64,000 nucleotides of DNA from Omphiscola glabra. Taxonomy: Eukaryota > Mollusca > Gastropoda > Lymnaeidae. Below are positions 45,671-55,923 of the stretch, piece by piece. The stretch's first letter is position 1; every line of letters starts with the position of its first letter. The notes below the pieces were generated by a model. That model made no database searches, was not told where the DNA came from, and was given only the letters and a program-made list of their open reading frames with translations. The stretch is taken from assembly GCA_964017045.1 (NCBI GenBank), contig OZ024794.1, positions 29,421,815-29,485,814 on the forward strand, written 5' to 3'. Both the position numbers and the translations under genes were made by a program.

Positions 45671-45740
45671 CGGTGTTTCCTTGCTTTCTTGATTGTTTTG
45701 TGTCGTTTGTGGCACAATTATATGCAGCACAGCAAGGTAT
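45671..45740 (-). pseudogene. THAP-domain first exon of the P-like transposase, decayed
   Basis: Minus-strand codons give PCCAAYNC, then a stretch ending NDTKQSRKQGNT, and stop at a donor GTAAGT whose G is at 45670. THAP domains start M-x-C-C or similar and bind zinc through C-x2-4-C...C-x2-H. Here the two cysteines sit as C-x4-C and the following polar, basic stretch is usual for the family. The expected start codon reads ATA instead of ATG and an in-frame TAG lies two codons further upstream, so the exon is inactive. The second half of the domain would lie beyond the intron. The segment near 44870-44930 (AMKKVRPSR) is a weak candidate. Confidence 0.65.
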
Positions 45741-46045
45741 TTTCTTCTACTTCTGCAGACGGGAAACAAAGATGAGGGGTGCGTGCTCAAGGGCATTCAC
45801 TCTGCGTGCTAGCTTCACACTTTCCTTCTTGGCGCATGATCAGCTCGCAGTCTATATATCTCTATGTCTATGCCCCCACCCCATAACACAAATAAAATGA
45901 TTCACAGAAAAAAGGAGATACAAGGGTGTTTGTGTGTGTTGAAGCGTTTATTTTTGAGAACCATTAGATCTAATCCAAGTTAAGTTGAAGACTTTTATAA
46001 ACATATCATTGCTGACAGTTTAGGAAATGTGATTAAATTTAGTGT

Positions 46046-46722
46046 TAACGGCCAGCGACTACGATCAAAATCTGGTTCATGTTAACGGCCAGCGACTACG
46101 ATCAAATGTCTGGTTCATGTTAACGGCCAGCGACTACGATCAAAAGTCTGGTTCATGTTAACGGCCAGCGACTACGATCAAATGTCTGGTTCATGTTAAC
46201 ATCCAGCGACTACGATCAAATGTCTGGTTCATGTTAACGGCCAGCGACTACGATCAAAAGTCTGGTTCGTGTTAACGGCCAGCGACTACGATCAAAAGTC
46301 TGTTTCGTGTTAACGGCCAGTGACTACGATCAAAAGTCTGGTTCATGTTAACATCCAGCGACTACCATCATAAATATGTTTCATGTTAACGGCCAGCGAC
46401 TACGATCAAAAGTCTGTTTTAATGTTAACGACCAGTGACTACGATCAAAAGTCTGGTTCATGTTAACGGCCAGCGACTACTATCAAAAGTCTGTTTCGTG
46501 TTAACATCCAGCGACTACCATCAAAAGTCTGTTTCGTGTTAACATCCAGCGACTAAGATCAAAATCTGGTTCATGTTAACGGCCAGCGACTTCGATCAAA
46601 AGTCTGTTTCATGTTAACGGCCAGCGACTACGATCAAAAGTCTGGTTCATGTTAACGGCCAGCGACTTCGATCAAAAGTCTGTTTCATGTTAACGGCCAG
46701 CGACTTCGATCAAAAGTCTGTT
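46046..46722. repeat. 38-bp minisatellite, about 18 copies
   Basis: The unit carries GTTAACGGCCAGCGACTACG then ATCAAAAGTCTGGTTCAT. Variants GTTAACATCC, CGACTTCG and CTGTTTCGT recur in blocks, suggesting a higher-order pattern in the right half. Confidence 0.96.
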
Positions 46723-46780
46723 CCGAACGCGGGCACACAATATATGTGTATGTCAGCGATAATACCAACGTTAAAAATAT

Positions 46781-47036
46781 ATGCTCCCGCCTCTGAGTCG
46801 TCAGCACAGTGAGTCTTTATTTACATTTATATCTGTGCTTATGTACATGTGCGTGGGTGTGCCCTTTGTATCTGCCATTCAGACTCCATGCCCCACTGAC
46901 CACCCAAGTGAAGCGTTAAAAGTCGTTAGGCACCCCTCGAAACAAAATAACGGCCTTCATATCCAATTCAAGACTGATTTTTTTCCGCTCGACTTGACCG
47001 CGTCTCCTGGAGATCGATACGTTATGATTGAAATGT
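46781..47036 (+). CDS. Candidate secreted-protein exon (weak)
   Basis: An ATG at 46781 opens a frame of about 85 codons with mixed composition that runs into the 20-bp array. Residues 12-32 (ESLFTFISVLMYMCVGVPFV) are hydrophobic and are followed by SAIQTPCPTDHPSEALKVV, which resembles a signal peptide with a cleavage region (VSA). Downstream are HPSKQNNGLHIQFKTDFFPL and ASPGDRYVMIEMSCN, reminiscent of an extracellular beta-strand domain but not recognised. No donor was found before the array begins at about 47036, so the exon may have been broken by array expansion, or the frame may be chance. It is the most gene-like non-transposon frame in the window. Confidence 0.3.
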
Positions 47037-47325
47037 CGTGCAACTTTGCCATTGCTCGTGCAAACTTTGCCATTGCTCGTGCAACTTTGCCATTGCTCGT
47101 GTAACTTTGCCATTGCTCATGTAACTTTGCCATTGCTCGTGCAACTTTGCCATTACTCGTGTAACTTTACCATTGCTCGTGCAAACTTTGCCATTGCTCG
47201 TGTAACTTTACCATTGCTCGTGTAACTTTACCAGTGCTCGTGCAAACTTTGCCATTGCTCGTGTTTACTTTACCATTGCTCGTGTAACTTTGCCATTGCC
47301 CGTGTAAATTTGCCATTGCTCGTGT
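47036..47325. repeat. 20-21 bp minisatellite, about 14 copies
   Basis: The unit is CTTTGCCATTGCTCGTGTAA, with CTTTACC and GTGCAAA variants. It starts inside the open frame that begins at 46781. Confidence 0.95.
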
Positions 47326-48394
47326 GTCGTGGGATAGAGTCTGAAGAGGGCCGTCCTTATAATCTATCTAACTCCTCGTGTCAACTGCACGCTGTCCACC
47401 CCCGCACACTTAGTTGTCGACGATGTTATTTATAAAAATGTCACTCCAATCGGCTTGTGTTCTGTTCGGCTATCGTGTTGAGAGATGTACTGTACTTTTA
47501 GGCTGAGAAACAATAACCTTGGCATAAAGAGCTAAAAACGTCCATGGACAAACAAACAAAAATGTTTAAAAAATGACAACAGCAACAAATGCAAATTGGA
47601 AATACATACAAACTCAAAAACAAACTTTAGAAACCACAAAGAAACAAAAAAACGTATACAACTTTTTAAAAAGCAACGACCCCCCCCCCCCCAACCAAAA
47701 TAACAACATACACAAAAATAATATTTAAAAAATAACAAGATTTTTATAAAAACGACCCCCCCCCCCACCACCAACAACACAACAACATACAACTAATACA
47801 ACATCAACATCAAACAAACGTTAGCATTTCTATAGAAAAAGAAAGTCACAAAAGAATTGGCTAAAAAAAATTTTTCACCTCGAATGCCAGATAACATGTT
47901 AATGACCTTTTTGCATTCCAGCTGCTATTTCCAATCCATATATTCTGATCTTATAATTTAGAGGCCAGGCATCGTGACACAAAACAACGGCAAGTTTCAT
48001 TAAGATCGATGATTGCACCTCAGTTGTCCATCGGGACGTCGAGCCAGACGGACTATCAACTGTCAAGGCCTGGTGCTGTATACTTATGAAATCACACGAG
48101 CCTTACAACGATAAACTAACCAAAATAGGTTAGTAAAATAAATCAAAAGAAAATTTAAAAAAGATTGAATTCTTTGACACACCTTGACATCTTTAAGAAA
48201 AAAAAAATTGGTTCTGTTCGGCGACTAGGAGACACCCATACCTGTGGCTCTGTAAGGGCCTTTGGCTTGCCTCACCACTTCCTTCCCTCTCAGACCTAAT
48301 TGAGGCTTTTCTTTGCCATGCTTGGATTCCCATCTGCTGTAGATCTGTTTCCATACCATCCATTCATCTGAGTCTAGGGTCTGCCAGATGCTAG
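47326..48394. other. Non-coding DNA
   Basis: Contains A-rich sequence with two C runs at about 47687-47698 and 47756-47767, each followed by AACAACA words, hinting at a short diverged duplication (47650-47790). No gene is supported. Confidence 0.45.
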
Positions 48395-48600
48395 AGACTG
48401 ATACAAGACCGATACTAGAAACAGATGCTAAGACAGATGCTAGAGAAAGATGCTATAGACAGACGCTAGGGACAGACGCTAGAGACAGACGCTAGAGACA
48501 GATGCTAAAGACAGACGCTTGAGACAGATGCTAGAGATAGATGCTAGAGACAGGTACTAATGACAGATGCTAGAGACAGATGCTAGAGACAGATACCAAG
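48395..48600. repeat. 13-bp minisatellite, about 15 copies
   Basis: The unit is AGAGACAGATGCT with ACGCT and AAGACAGATGC variants. Confidence 0.92.
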
Positions 48601-49218
48601 ACACAGAGTATGCACGTTTATAATGAGGCTCCATAGATACTCCGAGGAAGGGTTACATTACAGTGATTTCCACAACACATGTACTAAGGAAAAGCCTTCC
48701 AATTATCTCTACCATTATTTCTTCTAATGGTTATTGAAAAGAACTTGTTTTAACCATACACATCACAATTTTTTTATTGACATGCCTGATTTTGAAATAT
48801 TAAACAGTCTTAAATATTTACGACGAAGTTAAAGCCTTGTAGTATCATAGGCATATTCAGATTTACGTTCCCCCCACCCCGTTCCCTTAGATTACGTTCT
48901 CCATCAAATGCGTGGATGTAATGATCTCCGCTGTTACGTACAGAAAGGAGATATCCGAGCGTCCAAGAAACGACACGCGGGATTTCTCGAGGTTGCTGTT
49001 ATGATGATCGATTAGCCGCTAATAGCAACATTCTTGTCCTGACATTCAAGCACCGTACTGTACGGATGCAACAAATAAGGTATTTTTAGCTGTACTCACT
49101 TCACAAAGGTTTCCAATACGCCGGGGACTTACGCAACTTAAAATACGCTCGGGGGCTAAACATGAGGAGTTGACGTCTGCCAGGCGTATTTATTTAAAGT
49201 GTGCGTGTGTGTGCGGGG
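48601..49218. other. Non-coding DNA
   Basis: Unique sequence without recognisable features. Confidence 0.5.
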
Positions 49219-49226
49219 AGGGGGGG

Positions 49227-49411
49227 CAGTGGCTTAGCGAGCTTAACTCGCGCCCGGGGCACAATACCTTTTTAGCGCCCCCTAATACCTTTTTAGCGCC
49301 CCCCCCCTATTCGAAAACCATACAATATTATAGTAAAATATACCATTTGGCGCCCCTTTGTGAGTAGCGCCCGGGGCATGATGCCCCCTTGCCCCCCTCA
49401 CTACGCCACTG
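49227..49411. mobile_element. hAT-type MITE (GTGGCTTAGCGAG) with perfect 8-bp TSD
   Basis: Begins CAGTGGCTTAGCGAG and ends CTCACTACGCCACTG. The flanks are AGGGGGGG on both sides (49219-49226 and 49412-49419). It contains doubled TACCTTTTTAGCGCCCCC words and GCGCCCGGGGCA near both ends, like the MITE at 8563. At 185 bp it is non-autonomous. The low-complexity TSD is less decisive than that at 8563, but the exact spacing supports it. Confidence 0.88.
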
Positions 49412-49419
49412 AGGGGGGG

Positions 49420-49737
49420 TAGAGTTGAGCGAATCGCTTGTTGGGGAGGGTGTGGGTAAGGCAGGCGTAAGGTTTTTTTTTCCAAACACTAACAAATATC
49501 CCAGTCAATGATTCTGTAGTCTACGATTTTCTTTAATAGCTACAAGTCTTTGTAAGACAGGGCGTGCTATTTGTAGCAATAATATGTAATCTATTACCCT
49601 TTTTAGCTTTCATTGCAAAGAATAATCTTATATAGTAGACATGGCAGCCCCTGGTCTAGGATTTGATCTTGCCACCCAAATATAAAATTTTTGCAAAGGC
49701 AAATCGCCATAAAAGTTAACTTTTCATTACAACAAAA
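49420..49737. other. Non-coding DNA
   Basis: Nothing recognised. Confidence 0.5.
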
Positions 49738-50385
49738 CACCATCATACGATATTAGAGCCATTATGTGAAATTACCACCATCATGCGACATTTTAACCAT
49801 CTTGTGACATTTCAACCATCATACGACATTTCAACCACCATGCGACATTTCAACCATCATACGGCATTTTAACCATCTTGTGACATTTCAACCATCATAC
49901 GACATTCAACCACCATGCGACATTTCAACCATCATGCGACATTTCAACCACCATGCGACATTTCAACCATCATATGGCATTTTAACCATCATACGGCATT
50001 TTAACCATCTTGTGAAATTTCAACCATCATACGACATTTCAACCACCATGCGACATTTTAACCATCTTGTGACATTTCAACCATCATACGACATTTCAAC
50101 CACCATGCGACATTTTAACCATCTTGTGACATTTCAACCATCATACGACATTTCAACCACCATGCGACATTTCAACCATCATACGGCATTTTAACCATCT
50201 TGTGACATTTCAACCATCATACGACATTTCAACCACCATGCGACATTTCAACCATCATGCGACATTTCAACCATAATGCGACATTTCAACCATCATACGA
50301 CATTTCAACCATCATGCGACATTTCAACCATCATACGGCGTTACAGTCCTAATACGACATTTTAACCATCACACGACATTTCAAC
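49738..50385. repeat. 19-bp minisatellite with 3-unit higher-order pattern, about 34 copies
   Basis: The monomer is ACCATCATACGACATTTCA. Variants ACCACCATGCGACATTTCA and ACCATCTTGTGACATTTCA follow in a repeated order, giving a 57-bp higher-order unit in the middle of the array. Confidence 0.95.
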
Positions 50386-50607
50386 TCAGATAAGTCCTAT
50401 CGTAAAACTGTTTTAACTCAACATAGAACTTTTGTTTTTCTTCAAAGTTTCATCCTCAATATTCAAAGACCATTTTTTACACAAGCAAGTAGTTCATCGA
50501 CCTCGTCTGTCTGTACAAGACATTTATCTACTTATTCTCTTCGTACGAGACATTCAAAACCCTTGACCATCCTTTCGAGTCATTTGTCAACCTTTAACAT
50601 CACGAAG

Positions 50608-50893
50608 AGTCATTCGTCGAGTCATTCGTCGAGTCATTCGTCGAGTCATTCGTCGAGTCATTCGTCGTGTCATTCGTCGAGTCATTCGTCGTGTCATTCG
50701 TCGAGCCATTCGTCGAGCCATTCGTCGAGCCATTCGTCGAGCCATTCGTCGAGTCATTCGTCGATTCATTCGTCGAGTCATTCGTCGATTTATTCGTCGA
50801 GCCATTCGTCGAGTCATTCGTCGAATCATTCGTCGAGTCATTCGTCGAATCATTCGACGAGCCATTCGTCGATTCATTCGTCGAGTCATTCGA
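50608..50893. repeat. 12-bp minisatellite, about 24 copies
   Basis: The unit is TCATTCGTCGAG, with TCGTG, CCATT and TCGAT variants. The 12-bp period keeps all frames open on both strands (SSHS on plus, RRMT and STND on minus), which are artefacts. Confidence 0.97.
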
Positions 50894-51334
50894 CCCATCC
50901 ACGTTTTTGTCCGCATGTCCGTTGTGAGCTCACTGTCTTCAGTACTCCCCCAGTTACCAGTGTGCAGAGTTCGCACGTCGCCTCTCGATAAATATTAATG
51001 CACCGATCCTGTTACCAATAATGTTTTATTTATTTCCAGAAATCTGTGTCGCAAATTCAAATCGTAAAGAAGTCCCTGATTACAATTATGCAAATAGCGT
51101 ATGTAAATGGCTTCGAAAAAACAACAACACTACTCTATCAAGAAAGACTCATGTTTTCACACTGGCTGTTAACCCTTATGATCTGAGACTCATCATGTTA
51201 TGTTATCCTACATCGCCACCATGCAGCCAATCACACCACACTCTTAAAATAAATAATGGGAAATTTCGAAAATAATAACTTTTAAAATGTATTATTATTA
51301 TTATTATGATTATTATAAGAAGTCTTTTTTTATA
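50894..51334. other. Non-coding DNA
   Basis: AT-rich with a TTATTATTAT tract at 51290-51315. Confidence 0.45.
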
Positions 51335-51670
51335 GCGTAGTACCCCAGCCTAGGGCTGGGCTCACCACGCTGTACATACAATTTAACAAACATAATCATG
51401 AACTTAAAAATTAACATACATTGATTAAATAAAACAAAACACAAATGTGTATTCGCTCCAACCATTCCATAACTTTTTAACTGTCAAGCCATGGGCGGCA
51501 CCCAGCAGTATCGTCTATCGGTCAGAGGGGGGGGGGGGGGGGAATCAGTCAGGATAGTAGGGTTTAAAGAGATGTGTTTTGAGTGCAGTTTTGAAGGCTG
51601 TGATGGTTGGTATATTGCGGATGTGTAGTGGAAGAGAATTCCATTGTTTGGGGGCACAGAAAGAGAAATT
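51335..51670. mobile_element. SINE-like or retroelement 3' remnant (tentative)
   Basis: TATAGCGTAGTACCCCAGCC with CTAGGGCTGGGCTCACCACG and CTGTACATAC forms a compact GC-richer head of a kind common in invertebrate repeats. After a G run (51527-51542), 51562-51660 holds AGAGATGTGTTTTGAGTGCA, TTTTGAAGGCTGTGATGG and GAGAATTCCATTGTTTGGGG, phrases that I associate with widely distributed animal SINE/LINE tails. No A/B box promoter or TSD was found. The class is uncertain. Confidence 0.35.
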
Positions 51671-51870
51671 AATAATAATAATAATAATATTCTGCATATT
51701 GAAAAATTGTATAAATTATTTTTTTCTATGAAAAAAAGAAAGATTTGTCCTTAAGGAGTAGGTTGAGCCACAATTAAGCTAATAATTCATTTGAATTGTC
51801 GAAAATGATTTCCGCTGAAGTTCAAAGGTTATCTATAAATAAAATGCACGCTCTCCTTGTTTTTTTTTTT
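51671..51870. other. Non-coding AT-rich DNA
   Basis: Begins with (AAT)n at 51669-51690. Nothing else is recognised. Confidence 0.45.
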
Positions 51871-52370
51871 CCCCGCCGTGAAACCCGAAACTTGCGGGCG
51901 CGTGGAGACCTACTTAAGATGAAGGAAGTGACGACGTAGCACTCGCTCACGGGGGCTGCTCGTGCGGCTCTTCGCTGACAGTCGCCACAAGGGGAAATAA
52001 ATGCCGCGTGGCGCTGTGGGGGGAGGGGAGGGGAGGGGGGGAGATGCCATTCCACACCCACAACCCCCTCGAAAATTATGATAACGTCAACGACAGTAGA
52101 CGGCAACGAGACTAGTCATACCTGGTTCACGATGACCACTGTCTGGCGGGGGAGATACTAGCAGGTTGATACACTGTGACGCGAGTTGGTGCACAGATAA
52201 GAACGACATGGTAAGTGGCTCTCCGTGCGAAGGCGCTCAGTAAAACATTTTTGTTTCTTTTAAAGTTGCCGCTTAAATTCAGGACCAAGACGGCCGCTGT
52301 GGAGTAACTTACATCACAGCAACGAGAGACTCTTGAGATTGTTTCGGAGATTTCCACACAGCACCATTCT
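51871..52370. promoter_or_regulatory. GC- and CpG-richer block, possible promoter/5' exon region
   Basis: This stretch has clearly more CpG (GCGGGCGCGTGGAG, GTGACGACGTAGCACTCG, GTGACGCGAGTTGG) than the flanks and is not a recognised repeat. On the plus strand GAACGACATG is followed by GTAAGTGG at 52209, so a leader exon with a donor is conceivable. No TATA box or coding frame confirms it. An unrecognised GC-rich repeat is the alternative. Confidence 0.2.
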
Positions 52371-52636
52371 ATTTTTTAAATGAAAATATGGATTCAGTGG
52401 AGATACGACATGTAAGAAACAAAACGGAATCTTTTTGTTAACATTCTTTTCAAAATATAATTTATTGTATTTTATAACCCGAAGAATGTAAGAAATGTGT
52501 CACTAAAAATTATGTAACACTTATCATTCTTCGTGAATATCTTGCGTGCGTGTTAACTTTCTTCTTTGTCATCACGGACACTTTACTTAATGAACACACA
52601 TTTCATATAATAGGATTAACACGCGTGTTGTGTTTG
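52371..52636. other. Non-coding AT-rich DNA
   Basis: Nothing recognised. Confidence 0.5.
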
Positions 52637-52832
52637 GACATATAGATATTGGACATATAGATATTGGACATATAGATATTGGACATATAGATATTGGACA
52701 TATAGATGTTGGTCATATAGATGTTGGACATAAAGATGTTGGACATATAGATATTGGACATATAGATATCGGACATATAGATATCGGACATATAGATATT
52801 GGACATATAGATATTGGACATATTGGAAATAA
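52637..52832. repeat. 15-bp minisatellite, 13 copies
   Basis: The unit is TTGGACATATAGATA with GATGTTGGT and GATATCGGA variants. The multiple-of-3 period gives spurious frames (DIGHI on plus, YVQYL and MSNIY on minus). Confidence 0.97.
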
Positions 52833-53024
52833 CCAAAGCTTTGACGGAACGGGTTTTGAAAGATCCTTTTATATATATTGATATATGTATATATCAAATG
52901 TATCATTTGATAAAGGGGAGAGAAACACACAACAAGCGGCAAACGGGATAGTGTGATATTCATAACGTAACGTCGAAATTAGAAGAAGCAAATCCTTTAA
53001 GTTTTTAGTGGGATAAGATATGTT
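52833..53024. other. Non-coding AT-rich DNA
   Basis: Contains a short palindromic TATATATTGATATATGTATA at 52870-52889. Nothing else. Confidence 0.45.
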
Positions 53025-53085
53025 AGGGCTTGAAAAAAAAATAGAGCAATTAAAAGGACGTTTCGGCTAAATGCCTTCTTCAGCA
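53025..53085 (-). other. Hammerhead-ribozyme-like core, second copy
   Basis: On the minus strand CTGAAGA (53083-53077), a short GGC/GCC helix around ATTTA, and an intact GAAA (53064-53061) reproduce the conserved hammerhead order C-U-G-A-N-G-A, stem II, G-A-A-A. Downstream the sequence CGTCC and TTTTTTTTTCAAGCCCTAAC parallels the copy at 8455-8520. Helices I and III and the cleavage triplet were not confirmed. Both copies probably derive from one retroelement family, perhaps Penelope-like. Confidence 0.4.
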
Positions 53086-53455
53086 GACAATACAAAACAG
53101 AGAAATAACAAAAAAAATTTGAAATTTAAAAACCTGTCTTCACAACGTAGCTCTCTCAGTCTCTGCGTAAAAACGTCCACTGACTTTTATAAAGTATTCA
53201 GTTGTTTAATTTTCAATCCCCATCTACTCATCTGCCCTTTTCCCCCCCTCCTCATTATTACGAACTATTACGAACTTCTACGAAGTAGTACTTAAATGAT
53301 GACACACATTCACGTGCCTGCTAAGCAACGACCTCTCTGCTCTCCGTAATGACTACCATATGAATGTGTTTCTCGCAGGCTTTTGTCCTGCATATTTTTT
53401 TATTACAGAACTTGGCCGCCTTCATTATTTGACAACAAAGTACTTTATCCAGCCC
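53086..53455. other. Non-coding DNA
   Basis: ATTACGAACTATTACGAACT at 53257-53276 is a small local duplication. No gene is supported. Confidence 0.45.
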
Positions 53456-53795
53456 CCCCCCCCACACACACACCGCTTTCATCCCACACACACCCTTTTC
53501 AACCCCACACACACCGCTTTCACCCCACACACACCGCTTTCACCCCACACACACCGCTTTCACCCACACACACACCGCTTTCACCCCCCCAACAAACACC
53601 GCTTTCACCCCCCACACACACCGCTTTCACCCCCACACACACCGCTTTCACCCCCACACACCGCTTTCACACCCCACACACCGCTTTCACCCCACACACA
53701 CGGCTTCTCCCCTCAACACACACCGCTTTCACCCCCCACACACACGGCTTCACCCCCCAACACACACCGCTTTCACCACCACCCCCCCTTTTTCA
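53456..53795. repeat. 19-21 bp C-rich minisatellite
   Basis: The unit is CACCGCTTTCACCCCACACA with variable C and A counts. Proline/histidine-rich frames across it are artefacts. Confidence 0.94.
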
Positions 53796-54832
53796 ACCTC
53801 ACCGCCTTTCCTCACTGCATCCGTTAAATACCCTACCATTCTCTATGTTTCGGCGATAAACTGATGTTATTAATAACTAACTCGAAAATGATAAACATCT
53901 CATAATAATAATTATGTATCGATTTCGTTGTGTTGAAAATGCCGGCGCCGTGATAACTACTTGCTGGCCAGAGGAAGGCGGGAAAACGTCCAGGCTAATT
54001 AGGATCAATACCGGATCACACAATAGTCTGCTTTTGGCTTCTGCTGCATATATAGTTTCTTTCTTTTTTTAAAGTATAAAAGTAAGTACGCATTTATTCA
54101 GTTCCTCGTATAAAATGCGACACTAATCACTCATGCGTGCGCCCATACAGTTCAAGGTTAGTTGTTGTCCGCGTCATGCTAAGCGAAAGCGCCGCCCTTC
54201 AATGCACGGAAACATTGGCGGGCGAGTAAGAAGACGGTTCCCTTATAATTGGTAAATACATGGGATTTTATCGTTTTTAATTCACTATAAAGTTCGTATC
54301 CAACGACGATTTTGACACCCCATGAAATTGGCGCCCGGGCTGAGAGTCCCCCTCCCTTTCGCACTTCCCTGGTTGCAATATTTATTATGGAACCATTTTT
54401 ATTACATATATCTCCCAGTGCGTTCAAGTTTAAAAAACGCCAGGGAAATATTTAAAAAAGTGTCAATGAGGTCAAAGTTCAACTTAAAACTAAAGAAACA
54501 GATGATTCAATGGTCTGACATCCGCTCTGCTAGGGCCATGGGGAATACCTGAAGAGGTTCAGGAAAACTATTATTAACAGCTCGGACAATGGGTCCCAAA
54601 TACAGTCGCCTGTGGCCAGTCAGTTCATCTTTTGGTCCGGACCAGGCTGCGCAGATCTGTAATCAAGTCCGAGCTTGTTGAGTCAAATTGCGGCGCTTTG
54701 TACAGAGTGGAATAGAGTTACCCGATCCTGTTGTCGGAGGGCGCAGTTTTCAGCCCCTGGAGGGCGTAGCACGCGGGATATGCTGTTGGGTCGTCTTGGA
54801 ATGTCGTTATGATGAGATGACGTTAAGTTAGT
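53796..54832. other. Non-coding DNA with one hAT-like fragment
   Basis: At 54310-54360 TTTTGACACCCCATGAAATT followed by GGCGCCCGGGCTGAGAGTCC and CCCT resembles the GGCGCCCGGG interior of the MITEs at 8563 and 49227, so a fragment may lie here. Otherwise unique. Confidence 0.4.
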
Positions 54833-55178
54833 TACCGGGTTTGCCATGAAAACGCCAGAGCGTGATTGTCAACCTGTTTTTCTAGGGTTTGCCATGAAAA
54901 CATAAGAGCGTGGTTGTAAACCCGTGTCTCTAGGTTTGCCATGAAAACGCCAGAGCGTGATTGTAAACCTGTTTTTCTAGGTTTGCCATGAAAACATAAG
55001 AGCGTGGTTGTAAACCCGTGTCTCTAGGTTTGCCATGAAAACGCCAGAGCGTGATTGTAAACCTGTGTTTCTAGGTTTGCCATGAAAACATAAGAGAGTG
55101 GTTGTAAACCAGTGTTTTTAGGTTTGCCATGAAAACATAAGAGCGGGATTGTAAACCTGTGTTTCAAGGTTTGCCATG
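54833..55178. repeat. About 47-bp minisatellite in alternating A/B order, 8 copies
   Basis: All units carry GGTTTGCCATGAAAAC. A units continue GCCAGAGCGTGATTGT and B units ATAAGAGCGTGGTTGT. A and B alternate, giving a two-unit higher-order repeat of about 93 bp. The last unit is hybrid. Confidence 0.95.
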
Positions 55179-55790
55179 TCCCTCACCCCAAATACTGATG
55201 TACGACTCTAAATACATCCCACGCTGTCATATTTGAGGCACTCAATAGGTCACCTAAAGTCCTCTCCATTGATATCCGATCACCGACTATCCACCTTTGA
55301 TCAAGCTAAGAACTTGTCACCTACCTATCCAGCAGCCATCACACCCCCCCTTTTTTTTTTAGTTTACACCATGTTAACATGGTTAAAGGTTAAAGGTCAA
55401 TGAGTTTATAATTATCACGTCACGCTAATCACACGATGAAAATTTCGACTACAAAAATTATTAATGACACATTTATTTTGGTCAAGTGGTGTAGCTAGAA
55501 ACAAAGGTGTGGGCCGCAGGATATGTGGACATGCCTTATGGCCTGGCATTATTGTATTATAGCCTGGACTGGGCATCCCTATCGTCAACCGACACTTGTA
55601 ATGAATTTAGTTTTGCTAAAAATACAGCAACTTAAAAACAACTAAATAAAATTAACAAAAACCTTCGTAATCCACGAGCTGTCGAAATGACTGTTCATTG
55701 TTGATACTTGAAAGACACATTTCCGTAACATTTTGTTTAAAAAGAAACTATCAAACAGGTCATTTAATTTGATCTAAAAGTAGTGTATTC
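55179..55790. other. Non-coding DNA
   Basis: AT-rich. A near-palindrome CACCATGTTAACATGGTTAA lies at 55367-55386. Nothing else is recognised. Confidence 0.45.
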
Positions 55791-55882
55791 ATGCTTGTTG
55801 TGTAGTGTATTCATGCTTGTTGTGTAGTGTATTCATGCTTGTTGTGTAGTGTATTCATGCTTGTTGTGTAGTGTATTCATGC
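55791..55882. repeat. 22-bp minisatellite, about 4-5 copies
   Basis: The unit is GTGTATTCATGCTTGTTGTG. It lies just outside the 3' end of the RTE element and its flanking 16-bp units. Confidence 0.93.
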
Positions 55883-55897
55883 TTTTTGTGCAGTATG

Positions 55898-55923
55898 GCC
55901 AATGTGCAGAGTGGCCAATGTCT
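55898..55923. repeat. 16-bp minisatellite, short block left of the RTE insertion
   Basis: TGGCCAATGTGCAGAG and TGGCCAATG are the same unit (TAGTGTGGCCAATGTG type) that forms the long array at 57150-57512. The RTE element lies between the two blocks. Confidence 0.85.

Larger units (their letters stand above)
42877..45872 (-). mobile_element. 2996-bp P-superfamily-like DNA transposon
   Basis: Perfect 25-bp inverted repeats, beginning CATAGACATAGAGATATATA, occupy 42877-42901 and 45848-45872. Both are flanked by the same 8 bases, CCCCCACC (42869-42876 and 45873-45880). Just inside the right end, on the minus strand, lies a THAP-like zinc-finger exon with a splice donor. P elements and THAP9-type genes combine an 8-bp GC-rich TSD, a CA...TG boundary, a length near 3 kb, an N-terminal THAP domain and introns, all of which fit here. 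The interior is AT-rich, with many stops, so the copy is dead. Another coding-like peptide (NQRLEGLWREL) at about 44630-44698 on minus is unassigned. Confidence 0.8.
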
